Positions 1-5,447 of a DNA stretch of 6,099 nt are shown piece by piece. This stretch comes from Syntrophomonadaceae bacterium (GTDB lineage: Bacteria > Bacillota_D > Dethiobacteria > DTU022). The DNA is taken from contig PWUG01000313.1 of the NCBI GenBank assembly GCA_003562605.1, positions 1 through 6,099 of the forward strand. Reading direction: 5' to 3'. A model generated the notes under the pieces. It worked only from the letters and a program-made list of their open reading frames with translations. It had not been told where the DNA came from and searched no databases. Position 1 is the stretch's first letter. Every line of letters begins with the position of its first letter. A program made the position numbers and the translations under genes.

Positions 1-103
1 CCGCTTCAGCTTTCTTTGCTTTAGCTTTCATCTTCTCGAGATCTGCTTTCCATTCATCCAGTTGTGCCTGCATCTTCTGACTGTAAAGTTCCTTTTCATT
101 CAT
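1..103 (-). CDS. N-terminal part of a charged coiled-coil-like protein (runs off the window)
   Basis: Only the first 34 codons are inside the window; the gene continues past the left edge. The start is ATG at 103-101, preceded by AAGGTGG (112-118) with an 8-nt spacer, and a good promoter lies further upstream at 270-299. The peptide starts MNEKELYSQKMQAQLDEWKA and continues as a Lys/Glu/Ala-rich stretch without Pro or Gly, which predicts a long amphipathic helix or coiled coil. No signal peptide or membrane segment is present, so it is probably cytoplasmic. The composition resembles small coiled-coil proteins annotated as stress-response or hypothetical in many bacteria, but that is a guess from 34 residues. 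That it is a real gene is well supported by ribosome site, promoter and codon pattern; its function is unknown. Confidence 0.75.
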   Translation of the reverse strand, partial: MNEKELYSQKMQAQLDEWKADLEKMKAKAKKAEA

Positions 104-269
104 TCTTATTACCACCTTCAATTTATATTAATCGCCGCATATATAAAAATAACAGTAGCCGGCGAAGCTTATAAAAATCTACCCGGGGTTGCTGATGCTA
201 AGGGTCAATGTGAGCGGGGCTATTTGGTTATAATGCGCTACTGCATGTCCATATTGCGTGATATTCATA

Positions 270-299
270 ATTATACATTATAATAAATCTAATGTCCAA
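270..299 (-). promoter_or_regulatory. Sigma-A-type promoter for the leftmost minus-strand gene
   Basis: Read on the minus strand there is a perfect -10 hexamer TATAAT (270-275). A -35 candidate lies upstream: TTGGAC at 294-299 with an 18-nt spacer, or TGGACA at 293-298 with a 17-nt spacer. The surroundings are AT-rich. The leader to the start codon at 103 would be about 160 nt, long enough for 5'UTR control, but I see no recognisable riboswitch fold in it. Confidence 0.6.
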
Positions 300-302
300 T
301 TT

Positions 303-331
303 GGCAGTTTTACCCGCCGGGGAAAACTGCC
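303..331. other. Strong hairpin (perfect 9-bp stem) between divergent genes
   Basis: GGCAGTTTT (303-311) is the exact reverse complement of AAAACTGCC (323-331). Inside the 11-nt loop, CCC (313-315) can pair with GGG (319-321). On the plus strand a run of seven T follows at 341-347, but nine nucleotides separate it from the stem, so it is not a canonical terminator, and no plus-strand gene ends upstream of it. It lies just upstream of the minus-strand promoter at 270-299 and before the plus-strand gene at 399. It could be an operator, a leader structure or a degenerate terminator; its role is unknown. Confidence 0.5.
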
Positions 332-398
332 GCCAGGCCATTTTTTTCATTGACTGCAACATGACTGCTTTGCTAACATATAGCCGGGGGGTGAAACG

Positions 399-554
399 GT
401 GGAAAACCCTGAGATGACACCGGAAGAAAGGGGCAGGCTGATGGAACGGTTCCGGAAGGCCTGGGAACGGGAAATCGACGAGTGGAAGGAAGAGCTGATC
501 AAAAACGGCTTCAGCCCCGAGGAAGCGATGAACATAACTGATAATTACCGGTAA
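399..554 (+). CDS. Small charged protein, 51 aa, unknown function
   Basis: A 51-codon frame starts at GTG (399-401) and ends at TAA (552-554). A GGGGGGTGA ribosome site (386-394) precedes it, with about 7 nt from the G run to the start; an in-frame ATG at 414 is a less well placed alternative. The product begins with ENPEMTPEERGRL and continues with a Trp-, Glu- and Arg/Lys-rich amphipathic helix (about residues 13-36, containing two EW or WE pairs), then NGFSPEEAMNITDNYR. The high charge, low-complexity-free helix and strong ribosome site favour a real gene over the opposite-strand frame at 347-535, whose Ser-rich product looks like a shadow. It is divergent from the leftmost gene across a 295-bp gap. 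No signal peptide, membrane segment or known motif is visible; a small cytoplasmic helical protein is all that can be said. Confidence 0.6.
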   Translation: MENPEMTPEERGRLMERFRKAWEREIDEWKEELIKNGFSPEEAMNITDNYR

Positions 555-585
555 TGAATTAGGACCGCACAGAAAACGCTCCGGG

Positions 586-632
586 ATTGCCGTGACTTAC
601 ATTAAAGCGGCTGAAGCGGCTCTAACGGCAAT
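586..632. repeat. 8-bp inverted repeat with 31-nt spacer
   Basis: ATTGCCGT (586-593) is the exact reverse complement of ACGGCAAT (625-632). The spacer contains a near-tandem direct repeat, AAGCGGCT at 605-612 and 614-621. It lies after the stop of the 51-aa gene but has no T run, so it is not a typical terminator. The rest of 555-690 holds nothing else I recognise. It may be chance. Confidence 0.3.
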
Positions 633-690
633 TATGCCTCCATTCGGCGCGGCAGCCACTTTTTATGCTGTCAGTTCAACCGGTATAGAC

Positions 691-716
691 AAAAAAAGCG
701 GGGGCAGCGCCCCCGC
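691..716 (-). terminator. Intrinsic terminator of the lipoprotein gene cluster
   Basis: Read on the minus strand, a perfect 8-bp GC-only stem (GCGGGGGC at 709-716 pairing with GCCCCCGC at 698-705, 3-nt loop) is followed directly by seven T (positions 697-691). This is a textbook rho-independent terminator. It sits 21 nt after the stop of the lipoprotein gene and marks the end of the minus-strand cluster. Confidence 0.92.
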
Positions 717-737
717 CATCAGGCAGGTGTTACACTA

Positions 738-1271
738 CTACTTCAGCTCAATTGAGTAGAACATACCCATGATCTGTTCATCATCAAGATGGTTTTCACC
801 GGCTAAGGTTATTTCGATCTGCTTGCCGTCCTTAACCGCTCCATACTTTGTTTGCTGCATACCTGAGAACTCGAAGCTGGTAGCATAGAAGGGAAGGCCA
901 AAGAGTTCCATCTCTTCCACGTCAGTTCCATCGTAATTGGCGGCGAAGTTCTCCATTGACTTTTTGGCTGCATCATCAGCCAGGCCTGAACCGCGCACCC
1001 ACACTTCAACAGCTTTGCTGATTCCCAGGTAGGCCTGCAGCCCGCCGCTGATATCCATTACATCCCAGCCGTCGGCAACAACCATGGAAACAGTCTCAGT
1101 TTCATAGCGTTCCCCTTTTACGGTCGGAACTGCGGGCTGGGCTTCTTCAGCGGGTTCCCCGGCTGCTCCTGAATCGCTATCCGATCCGCAGCCTGCCAGC
1201 ATAAGTAATGCCATTAATGTAACTACGACAACTATTGCGATACCATTTAACTTCCACTTTGTCATTTTCAT
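738..1271 (-). CDS. Predicted lipoprotein, 177 aa
   Basis: The N-terminus is a classic lipoprotein signal peptide: basic residues (K2, K5, K7), a hydrophobic core at about 10-24, and the lipobox LAGC at 25-28 with the lipidation Cys at 28. An acidic, Ser/Gly/Ala/Pro-rich linker follows (about 29-50), then a compact domain of about 125 residues. The product should be tethered to the outer face of the cytoplasmic membrane by diacylglycerol. The domain shows repeated 'VSMVVADGW' and 'GLPFYATSFEF' beta-type segments, a pattern reminiscent of PsbP/MOG1-like small lipoproteins; this is only a resemblance, and no catalytic motif is visible. The ATG at 1271-1269 has AAGGAG (1277-1282) 5 nt upstream; the ATG two codons later (1265) gives 11 nt and is possible. 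It is the last gene of the cluster, 80 bp after the membrane protein gene, and ends at a strong terminator. Confidence 0.85.
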   Translation of the reverse strand: MKMTKWKLNGIAIVVVVTLMALLMLAGCGSDSDSGAAGEPAEEAQPAVPTVKGERYETETVSMVVADGWDVMDISGGLQAYLGISKAVEVWVRGSGLADDAAKKSMENFAANYDGTDVEEMELFGLPFYATSFEFSGMQQTKYGAVKDGKQIEITLAGENHLDDEQIMGMFYSIELK

Positions 1272-1351
1272 TCGCTCTCCTTCAAGTGTGATTATTTATT
1301 TACTTAAGCTTGAATATGGTTAATTGAAGCCGAGCCTGCTTACCCTTTTGC

Positions 1352-2032
1352 TCAGCACAATTGGCTTAAACTCAAGGCTGTTTCGGTAAAATAGACCATT
1401 TCTTCGGCCTTTTCCATCCCCCGCTCCGTTCGGACCTTGAATCCATCCGGGCCGCCCTTGATTATCAGTGCATTCCTTTTACCCTTGTATTTACTGCTCC
1501 AGTTAGTTAAAAGCGGGACTGCTTGAGAAGCGATTCCCGCTGCTCCAGGCGCTGCTGTATAAAGAGCGTATGTAGCGCTGAATTGCGCTGGAAGCTGTTC
1601 TCCTTCCACCCGCGGTGTGTCATCCGGGAAATTTAGCTTTTTAAAGATTTGAGCCAGGACAAAGTCAGGTAAAGTGATCCCGTCATGCGGCATGATCAGA
1701 AAAGGGTGTTCGCAAACCAGCTGGGCTTCAAATTCTGTCGAAGGCTGGAGTTCAACTTTCAAATCACTGCCTTTCTCTATAGTTTTCAGGTGGCGACAGG
1801 TCACATTCCAGTTTGCCCGTTGGCTGGTGACTCCAGAAAGGCGGTAACTGATATTGCGTTCTTCATCCGGGACATTGTATACAATTGCTGACCGATAGCT
1901 ATCATATTGCCAGCCGTTACTATCTGCAGCTGCTTTTCTTTTTTGATCGGCTTCTCGGCCCGCTTTTGTCATAAAGTAGGCCATCACCCCCAGGCCGGCG
2001 ACAATTACCAGGGCGGGCAGGTAATCGAGCAT
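1352..2032 (-). CDS. Membrane-anchored protein of unknown family, 226 aa
   Basis: The longest frame begins at TTG 2041, but AAGGGG (2042-2047) abuts that codon; it is correctly spaced (9 nt) for the ATG at 2032-2030, so I start there. Residues about 4-22 (LPALVIVAGLGVMAYFM) form one membrane helix, followed by a Lys/Arg/Ala-rich stretch (about 23-37) that predicts the large C-terminal domain is cytoplasmic. The soluble part begins with a GWQYD segment, seen at the same place after a single membrane helix in various uncharacterised membrane proteins, and holds two Cys in mid-domain plus a C-terminal Cys. No enzyme motif is recognisable. It lies between the PH-like gene (88 bp upstream) and the lipoprotein gene (80 bp downstream) on one strand, so co-transcription is plausible. 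The function is unknown; that the gene is real is well supported by its length and ribosome site. Confidence 0.8.
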   Translation of the reverse strand: MLDYLPALVIVAGLGVMAYFMTKAGREADQKRKAAADSNGWQYDSYRSAIVYNVPDEERNISYRLSGVTSQRANWNVTCRHLKTIEKGSDLKVELQPSTEFEAQLVCEHPFLIMPHDGITLPDFVLAQIFKKLNFPDDTPRVEGEQLPAQFSATYALYTAAPGAAGIASQAVPLLTNWSSKYKGKRNALIIKGGPDGFKVRTERGMEKAEEMVYFTETALSLSQLC

Positions 2033-2041
2033 TGAACTCAA

Positions 2042-2047
2042 CCCCTT
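2042..2047 (-). promoter_or_regulatory. Ribosome binding site that decides the start of the 226-aa gene
   Basis: AAGGGG on the minus strand lies directly against the upstream TTG (2041) but 9 nt from the ATG at 2032. This argues for the ATG start and a product three residues shorter. Confidence 0.65.
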
Positions 2048-2120
2048 TAGTCCGGATTAGATACTTTACCGGTTTTGCTAAAATTTAACTAACAAAAACG
2101 AAACAGCTCTATAATTACCA

Positions 2121-2477
2121 TTAACCCTGAAGCGCCTTTAGCATGCCGTCGATAGACATCATCCCGTAATCGATGACATATTCAGTGTCATCATCGGTAA
2201 CCAGGGTGATCCTTTTATTCAGCATGCTTTTTTTAGGAATGATTCTTTGAATTATTTCACGGGGAATGACGAGAAACTGCTCCTGGTCAATCGCTCTGAA
2301 AAATGCTTTATCAAGAATGGCATTTAAGGATGTGTCAAATTTGCTCAGGTAGATCACCCTCTTATCGGTTATCGTTAAATCACCGAGATAACGCCCGATA
2401 TCGGAGATGATAAAATTGGTAGTCCAGGTGCCAAGTTCTTGTTCATCGCTGTCGAGGGGAAATGTGCATTTGGCCAT
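2121..2477 (-). CDS. Small GRAM/PH-like domain protein, 118 aa
   Basis: The open frame reaches back to 2531, but a clear AAGGAG (2486-2491) is spaced 8 nt from the ATG at 2477-2475, giving the start MAKCTFPLDSDEQ. The protein has no membrane segment. Residues about 29-46 (YLGDLTITDKRVIYLSKF) match the Gly-x-Leu-x-(I/L)-T-x-x-R-(V/L)-(I/V) strand pair typical of bacterial PH-like and GRAM domains. The second half, with the IPREIIQRI segment and the hydrophobic ITLVTDDDTEYVIDY strands ending in a helix, fits the same beta-barrel-plus-helix fold. Such domains bind lipids or partner proteins; the ligand here is unknown. The whole protein is a single domain. It lies first in the cluster with the membrane protein and lipoprotein genes, 104 bp after the AraC gene. 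The fold assignment is by pattern only. Confidence 0.78.
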   Translation of the reverse strand: MAKCTFPLDSDEQELGTWTTNFIISDIGRYLGDLTITDKRVIYLSKFDTSLNAILDKAFFRAIDQEQFLVIPREIIQRIIPKKSMLNKRITLVTDDDTEYVIDYGMMSIDGMLKALQG

Positions 2478-2485
2478 GACCTGAT

Positions 2486-2491
2486 CTCCTT
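2486..2491 (-). promoter_or_regulatory. Ribosome binding site that decides the start of the PH-like gene
   Basis: AAGGAG on the minus strand, 8 nt before the ATG at 2477. No comparable site precedes the upstream in-frame start at 2531, so the 18 extra N-terminal residues are most likely not translated. Confidence 0.75.
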
Positions 2492-2581
2492 TCCTCTTGG
2501 TTTTTAAGGCATGCCAGCCTATACCGATCATATGCGGAAGAGGATGGAGCTGCTATAAAAAAATTGCTGAAAAATGGTTAT

Positions 2582-3493
2582 TTATTGCTCTGTGCCCGTT
2601 AAGTGGCTGGTTTGCTTGCGGTAGTTGATGGGGGTAACACCGGTATGCTTCTTAAAGGCTTTGCTGAAATGACTGTGTTCGCTGAACCCGCAGAGGAAGC
2701 AAATTTCCGTGATTGAATACTTGCTGAGGGTGAGCAGCTCTTTTGCTTTTTCTATTTTCAGGTGGATCAGGTATTCGTGCGGTGTTTTGCCGGTCTCTTT
2801 TTTAAAGAGCCGGATGAAGTAATAGGGACTTAAGTTAGCGATAGCCAGCAGTTCACTGTTTGAAAGGCGCTGATTAAAGTTATCATTAAGGTATTCTATC
2901 GCCTTCAGAATATTTTCCCTGGCCCCAATTTCCTTTCGTTCCATCCGGGCATGAACGTTGCTTTGCGTACTGCGGAGCAGTTCTATCACCAGCTGCATAC
3001 TGATACTTTCCAGGATGTAGCGATAGCCGGCCTGCTGGGCGCGGGCCTCTTCGATAAAATGGTCCACCAGCAGGCTGATATTACGGTTGAAAATGTTAGC
3101 TTCAGCAGCAAAGTAGACCTGCCTGATTCCGGTCAAAGAGTGGGCAATTTGTTGGATGTAGTTCTTTTGGATATAGATGCAGATTGAATTGTAGATTGTA
3201 AATTCCCCGTCAACCCCGTGATACTGGCCCGGGTTGGCCGGAATCATGAATCCCGGCCTGGGGGCGATTAAATGACGTCCTGCTTTAAAATTTGTCAGGC
3301 TCGGCGAAAAGGAGTAAGGGACGAAGAACTCATAGCCATCATGGGCGTGTTCGTAGGAAACAACATCGATGTGCTGGTGGGTAACGAGGATATCTATATT
3401 ACTGCTGTGGTAGAGCTCGTAATCTGCAGACCCGGAACCTTCCGGCTTGCTGATCTGATCAGGTTCTCTTATTACAGCCAGGCTTTTTTCCAT
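2582..3493 (-). CDS. AraC-family transcriptional regulator with N-terminal cupin domain, 303 aa
   Basis: The C-terminal 100 residues (about 193-295) are a typical AraC/XylS DNA-binding domain with two helix-turn-helix units: about 209-235 (LSNSELLAIANLSPYYFIRL) and about 261-286 (ITEICFLCGFSEHSHFSKAF, followed by the signature HTGVTPINYR). The N-terminal half (about 25-130) has the HAHDGYEFFVP segment and downstream PRPGFMIPANPGQYH strands of a cupin effector domain, so it probably binds a small ligand, commonly a sugar or related metabolite in this family; the ligand cannot be read from sequence. The length is usual. The start is the ATG at 3493, because GAGGG (3503-3507) lies 9 nt upstream, while the outer ATG at 3514 has no ribosome site. 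Its target is unknown: the PH/membrane/lipoprotein cluster downstream on the same strand and the plus-strand small gene at 3702 are both candidates. Confidence 0.92.
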   Translation of the reverse strand: MEKSLAVIREPDQISKPEGSGSADYELYHSSNIDILVTHQHIDVVSYEHAHDGYEFFVPYSFSPSLTNFKAGRHLIAPRPGFMIPANPGQYHGVDGEFTIYNSICIYIQKNYIQQIAHSLTGIRQVYFAAEANIFNRNISLLVDHFIEEARAQQAGYRYILESISMQLVIELLRSTQSNVHARMERKEIGARENILKAIEYLNDNFNQRLSNSELLAIANLSPYYFIRLFKKETGKTPHEYLIHLKIEKAKELLTLSKYSITEICFLCGFSEHSHFSKAFKKHTGVTPINYRKQTSHLTGTEQ

Positions 3494-3502
3494 GCGGCAT
3501 AA

Positions 3503-3507
3503 CCCTC
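3503..3507 (-). promoter_or_regulatory. Ribosome binding site that decides the start of the AraC gene
   Basis: GAGGG on the minus strand, 9 nt from the ATG at 3493. The upstream in-frame ATG at 3514 has no purine-rich site before it. Confidence 0.6.
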
Positions 3508-3535
3508 GCTGCATCGTAATGTTTCAGCTGTTTTA

Positions 3536-3541
3536 ATTATA
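3536..3541 (-). promoter_or_regulatory. Likely -10 element of the AraC gene promoter
   Basis: A perfect TATAAT on the minus strand, about 43 nt before the chosen start codon. The hexamer 17 nt further upstream (TGTTCT) matches the -35 consensus poorly, so the promoter may be weak or activator-dependent. An 8-bp palindrome, TGATATCA, lies at 3604-3611 in the same intergenic region. I see no clear paired AraC operator. Confidence 0.45.
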
Positions 3542-3701
3542 GCCTCTAATCTTTAAATAGAACAGACATTAATGCTCTTTTTCTAACAAGTAGGATTACG
3601 TCTTGATATCATCAGGCAGGTGGTTTTTCCCTTTATGCTATTCAAGTGAAGGTTTACATTAACCATGAGATAGTCAGACTGGTCAGTTTGGAGGTGCAGC
3701 A

Positions 3702-3863
3702 ATGGTTGAAGTTAACTATAATTATTCTAAATCATGGCGGCTGCAAGCAGCTAAAAGCCGGTTGAGCACGGTAGTAAAAAAAGCTATTGCCGGCAGCACT
3801 GCTGGCCTGCAGCCCTTTAAAACAGATAAAGTGAAAGTTTCAATGAAAGCCCGCTCCCTGTAA
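3702..3863 (+). CDS. Possible small basic protein, 53 aa
   Basis: A 53-codon frame runs from ATG (3702-3704) to TAA (3861-3863). GGAGGTG (3690-3696), a near-perfect Shine-Dalgarno, lies 5 nt upstream, which is the main argument that it is translated. The product (MVEVNYNYSKSWRLQ..., rich in Lys, Ser and Ala) is basic, with a possible helix at about 11-32 and no signal peptide, membrane segment or known motif. It is divergent from the AraC gene and converges on the TspO-like gene. I found no convincing -35/-10 pair upstream. The opposite strand carries an 84-codon frame (3976-3722) without a ribosome site, which I consider the shadow. This could be a real small protein, an AraC-controlled gene or a chance frame. 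Confidence 0.45.
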   Translation: MVEVNYNYSKSWRLQAAKSRLSTVVKKAIAGSTAGLQPFKTDKVKVSMKARSL

Positions 3864-3968
3864 TTAGAAAGCTGCCTATTAAAAGAGGCCAGGATGATTG
3901 TTATCCAGTCGCCTGTATTTCCCGAAAGCTTTAATGGGCACCGGCAGGCCCCTTCGTTTGGGCCAGCT

Positions 3969-4370
3969 TTACTCACCGGCGTTCATGATAGTAATACTGA
4001 GCTGCAGCGCAGATGCAAACAAAACCCAGAGAAGATAGGGGATGTTAATGTATGTAATCCAGGGTGAATACGTATAGATGCTAGTTAGAGCCCAAACCAG
4101 GGTGCCAAGAACAAGCAGAATATCGATAGCGGCAAGGCAGTTGTTTTTCATAACAAACTGGATCGGTGTAAATAAGAAATTAAATACCAGGTTAAGCGTA
4201 AACGGCATGATCAAAGTCAGGGGCAGTGGTCCGGTCAAAGTATAATAAATGACCGTCCCGAATGAAATAAAGATAATAATGTACAGGATTGACCACACCG
4301 GCCCGAACAACCAGGCAGGTGGCGCCCATGAAGGTTTCTTCAGTTGTGCATACCAGCTGCTTGAATCCAT
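3969..4370 (-). CDS. tspO: Short TspO/MBR-family membrane protein (tryptophan-rich sensory protein), 133 aa
   Basis: The N-terminus carries the family signature: WYAQLKKPSWAPPAWLFGPV (6-25), continuing WSILY to residue 30. The C-terminal signature PYLLWVLFA is at 111-119. Hydrophobic segments at about 24-43, 50-73, 79-99 and 107-129 indicate four membrane helices. TspO proteins usually have five helices and about 150-160 residues; the part of helix 1 before the WY motif is missing here. GAGGG/GGGGTGA (4375-4384) sits just before the ATG at 4370, and no longer in-frame start was offered, so the short form seems genuine. Two usual positions differ: the Trp of the N-F-L-W segment is Phe67, and the final L-N-x-x-I-x-x-L-N motif reads LQLSITIMN. 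TspO proteins bind porphyrins, haem or lipids and act in stress responses; the ligand here is unknown. It lies 95 bp after the E2-like gene on the same strand. Confidence 0.88.
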   Translation of the reverse strand: MDSSSWYAQLKKPSWAPPAWLFGPVWSILYIIIFISFGTVIYYTLTGPLPLTLIMPFTLNLVFNFLFTPIQFVMKNNCLAAIDILLVLGTLVWALTSIYTYSPWITYINIPYLLWVLFASALQLSITIMNAGE

Positions 4371-4441
4371 TTTTCCCTCACCCCTAATATGGCAAATGCA
4401 ATATATTACAAAACATGCCTTGCTGCTCGCCGTTATAAATA

Positions 4442-4463
4442 TGCCGGCTTTGATTTCCCGGCA
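4442..4463 (-). terminator. Weak hairpin just after the E2-like gene
   Basis: TGCCGG (4442-4447) is the reverse complement of CCGGCA (4458-4463), giving a 6-bp stem with a 10-nt loop, 2 nt after the stop codon of the acyltransferase gene. The sequence that follows on the minus strand (TATTTATAAC) is AT-rich but not a T run. It could be an inefficient terminator that lets some transcription through to the TspO-like gene, or mere coincidence. Confidence 0.3.
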
Positions 4464-4465
4464 GG

Positions 4466-5266
4466 CTAAAGTTCGTGGCCAGTTTCAACCAGCTTTTTGA
4501 GGTGTGTAAAAGCTCTGACTGCGGGGGCGCCGTCAATTACATCATGGTCCACCAGGGCGGTTAGATAGAGAATTTCCCTGATTTTTATCTCATCATCAAC
4601 CACCCAGGGTTTCTTAACGACCGAGCCGACAGCAAAGCAGAGGGGATGAACTGAAACAGGGATAATCCAACCATGCATCTCCCCGATCATCCCTACAGAT
4701 GTAACCATTACGGTGCCCATATTTTTCTTGAAGAAAAAGGGCCTTTTAATCATCTGCTTCCAGACAAAACTCCTGATAAACCCCGGCAAGGCATAATAGA
4801 TTTTCATCAGAATCCGGTTTTTGCTGTCCCCCAAAACATAGTCCTTTTCATTTTCTATATCCTGTTTCATCCCGGTACCAATTTCCGCACTTATTTCAGC
4901 AATACTTTTCTTGTTTGACTCACGGACTAAGTAAGGCAGCGGCACTTTAACTCCCTTTACTTCTCTTTCAATCATTAAGGATATGTCTATATCATTAAAT
5001 AGGATTACCTTTCTTTTCCCTTTTCGCAGACCATGGATCGGTTTATATTTGCTAACCGCCTGGCTGATACATTTTATGAGCCAGGCGTTAAAGGAAATGT
5101 TTTCCCCCTGTTCCTTCAGGCGGGCAATCTTATTTCGCGCCTCTGTAACATCAAGCTCGAGCAATACCCTGATATGGTGCTTGGCAAAAGCTGCCGCCCC
5201 AATATCAATCGTGGCAAGCCTGCTGACGGGGAACTCTTTAACTTCATAATCTTTATGCCCAAACAC
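4466..5266 (-). CDS. Stand-alone E2-type acyltransferase domain (2-oxoacid dehydrogenase E2-like), 266 aa
   Basis: The C-terminus contains the E2/chloramphenicol-acetyltransferase catalytic motif H-x-x-x-D-G as VDHDVIDGA, with His241, Asp245 and Gly246. Upstream, TVMVTSVGMIG (185-195) occupies the place of the conserved S/T-N-x-G strand. The middle (about 35-165) follows the E2 catalytic-domain pattern. There is no lipoyl domain and no E1/E3-binding domain, so it cannot be a full dehydrogenase E2; no E1 or E3 gene is nearby. It probably transfers an acyl group from an acyl-CoA or acyl-lipoyl donor to an unknown acceptor. An insert at about 150-184 (aromatic and basic, FIRSFVWKQMIKRPFFF) precedes the TSVG strand. 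The start is GTG 5266, with GAGGGG (5273-5278) 6 nt upstream; the outer TTG (5287) has only AGAGG 3 nt away. It is 95 bp upstream of the TspO-like gene. Confidence 0.85.
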   Translation of the reverse strand: MFGHKDYEVKEFPVSRLATIDIGAAAFAKHHIRVLLELDVTEARNKIARLKEQGENISFNAWLIKCISQAVSKYKPIHGLRKGKRKVILFNDIDISLMIEREVKGVKVPLPYLVRESNKKSIAEISAEIGTGMKQDIENEKDYVLGDSKNRILMKIYYALPGFIRSFVWKQMIKRPFFFKKNMGTVMVTSVGMIGEMHGWIIPVSVHPLCFAVGSVVKKPWVVDDEIKIREILYLTALVDHDVIDGAPAVRAFTHLKKLVETGHEL

Positions 5267-5272
5267 TGAAAA

Positions 5273-5278
5273 CCCCTC
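5273..5278 (-). promoter_or_regulatory. Ribosome binding site that decides the start of the E2-like gene
   Basis: GAGGGG on the minus strand, 6 nt from the GTG at 5266. This favours GTG over the in-frame TTG at 5287 and removes seven residues. Confidence 0.6.
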
Positions 5279-5420
5279 GAGTCGCAACTGCCTCTTTAGC
5301 GAGGACCTATTACTCTGCGGTGATGTAAGGATCCGGATTCATCTAAACAGATCATTTTTCTGACCGTTCTTGCTCATAGTAGTAATCGAGAAAAGCTGTT
5401 ACAGTAAAGATTGGTATTTC

Positions 5421-5426
5421 ATTATA
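5421..5426 (-). promoter_or_regulatory. Candidate -10 element upstream of the E2-like gene
   Basis: A perfect TATAAT on the minus strand in the 181-bp gap between the Fur-family and E2-like genes. The expected -35 region (AACGAC at a 17-nt spacer) fits poorly and overlaps the end of the Fur-family gene. If used, it gives a leader of about 150 nt. No terminator is visible after the Fur-family gene, so read-through is also possible. The rest of the gap holds only short weak palindromes. Confidence 0.3.
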
Positions 5427-5447
5427 CTTCAAGAGAGGTAAGAGTCG

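Noticed and set aside
62..283. 73-codon plus-strand frame
   Set aside because: It overlaps the start and ribosome site of the better supported minus-strand gene, has no ribosome site of its own, and its second half is low-quality sequence over a promoter.
356..386. Possible plus-strand promoter TTGACT (350-355) with TAACAT (374-379)
   Set aside because: Transcription would start about at the ribosome site of the 51-aa gene, leaving almost no leader, and the -10 match is only partial.
347..535. 62-codon minus-strand frame rich in Ser
   Set aside because: It lies antisense to the 51-aa plus-strand gene, which has the ribosome site and a coherent product.
591..752. Open plus-strand frame starting GTG at 591 and running through the terminator
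   Set aside because: No convincing ribosome site, and it crosses the opposite-strand terminator and the end of the lipoprotein gene; likely chance.
3925..3968. Inverted AAAGCT/AGCTTT and GGCCC/GGGCC arms after the TspO-like gene
   Set aside because: The combined stem needs a large one-sided bulge and has no T run, so I do not call it a terminator.
3722..3976. 84-codon minus-strand frame overlapping the TspO stop by 8 bp
   Set aside because: The overlap looks operon-like, but the GTG start has no ribosome site and the product resembles no real protein; the opposite-strand small gene has a strong site.
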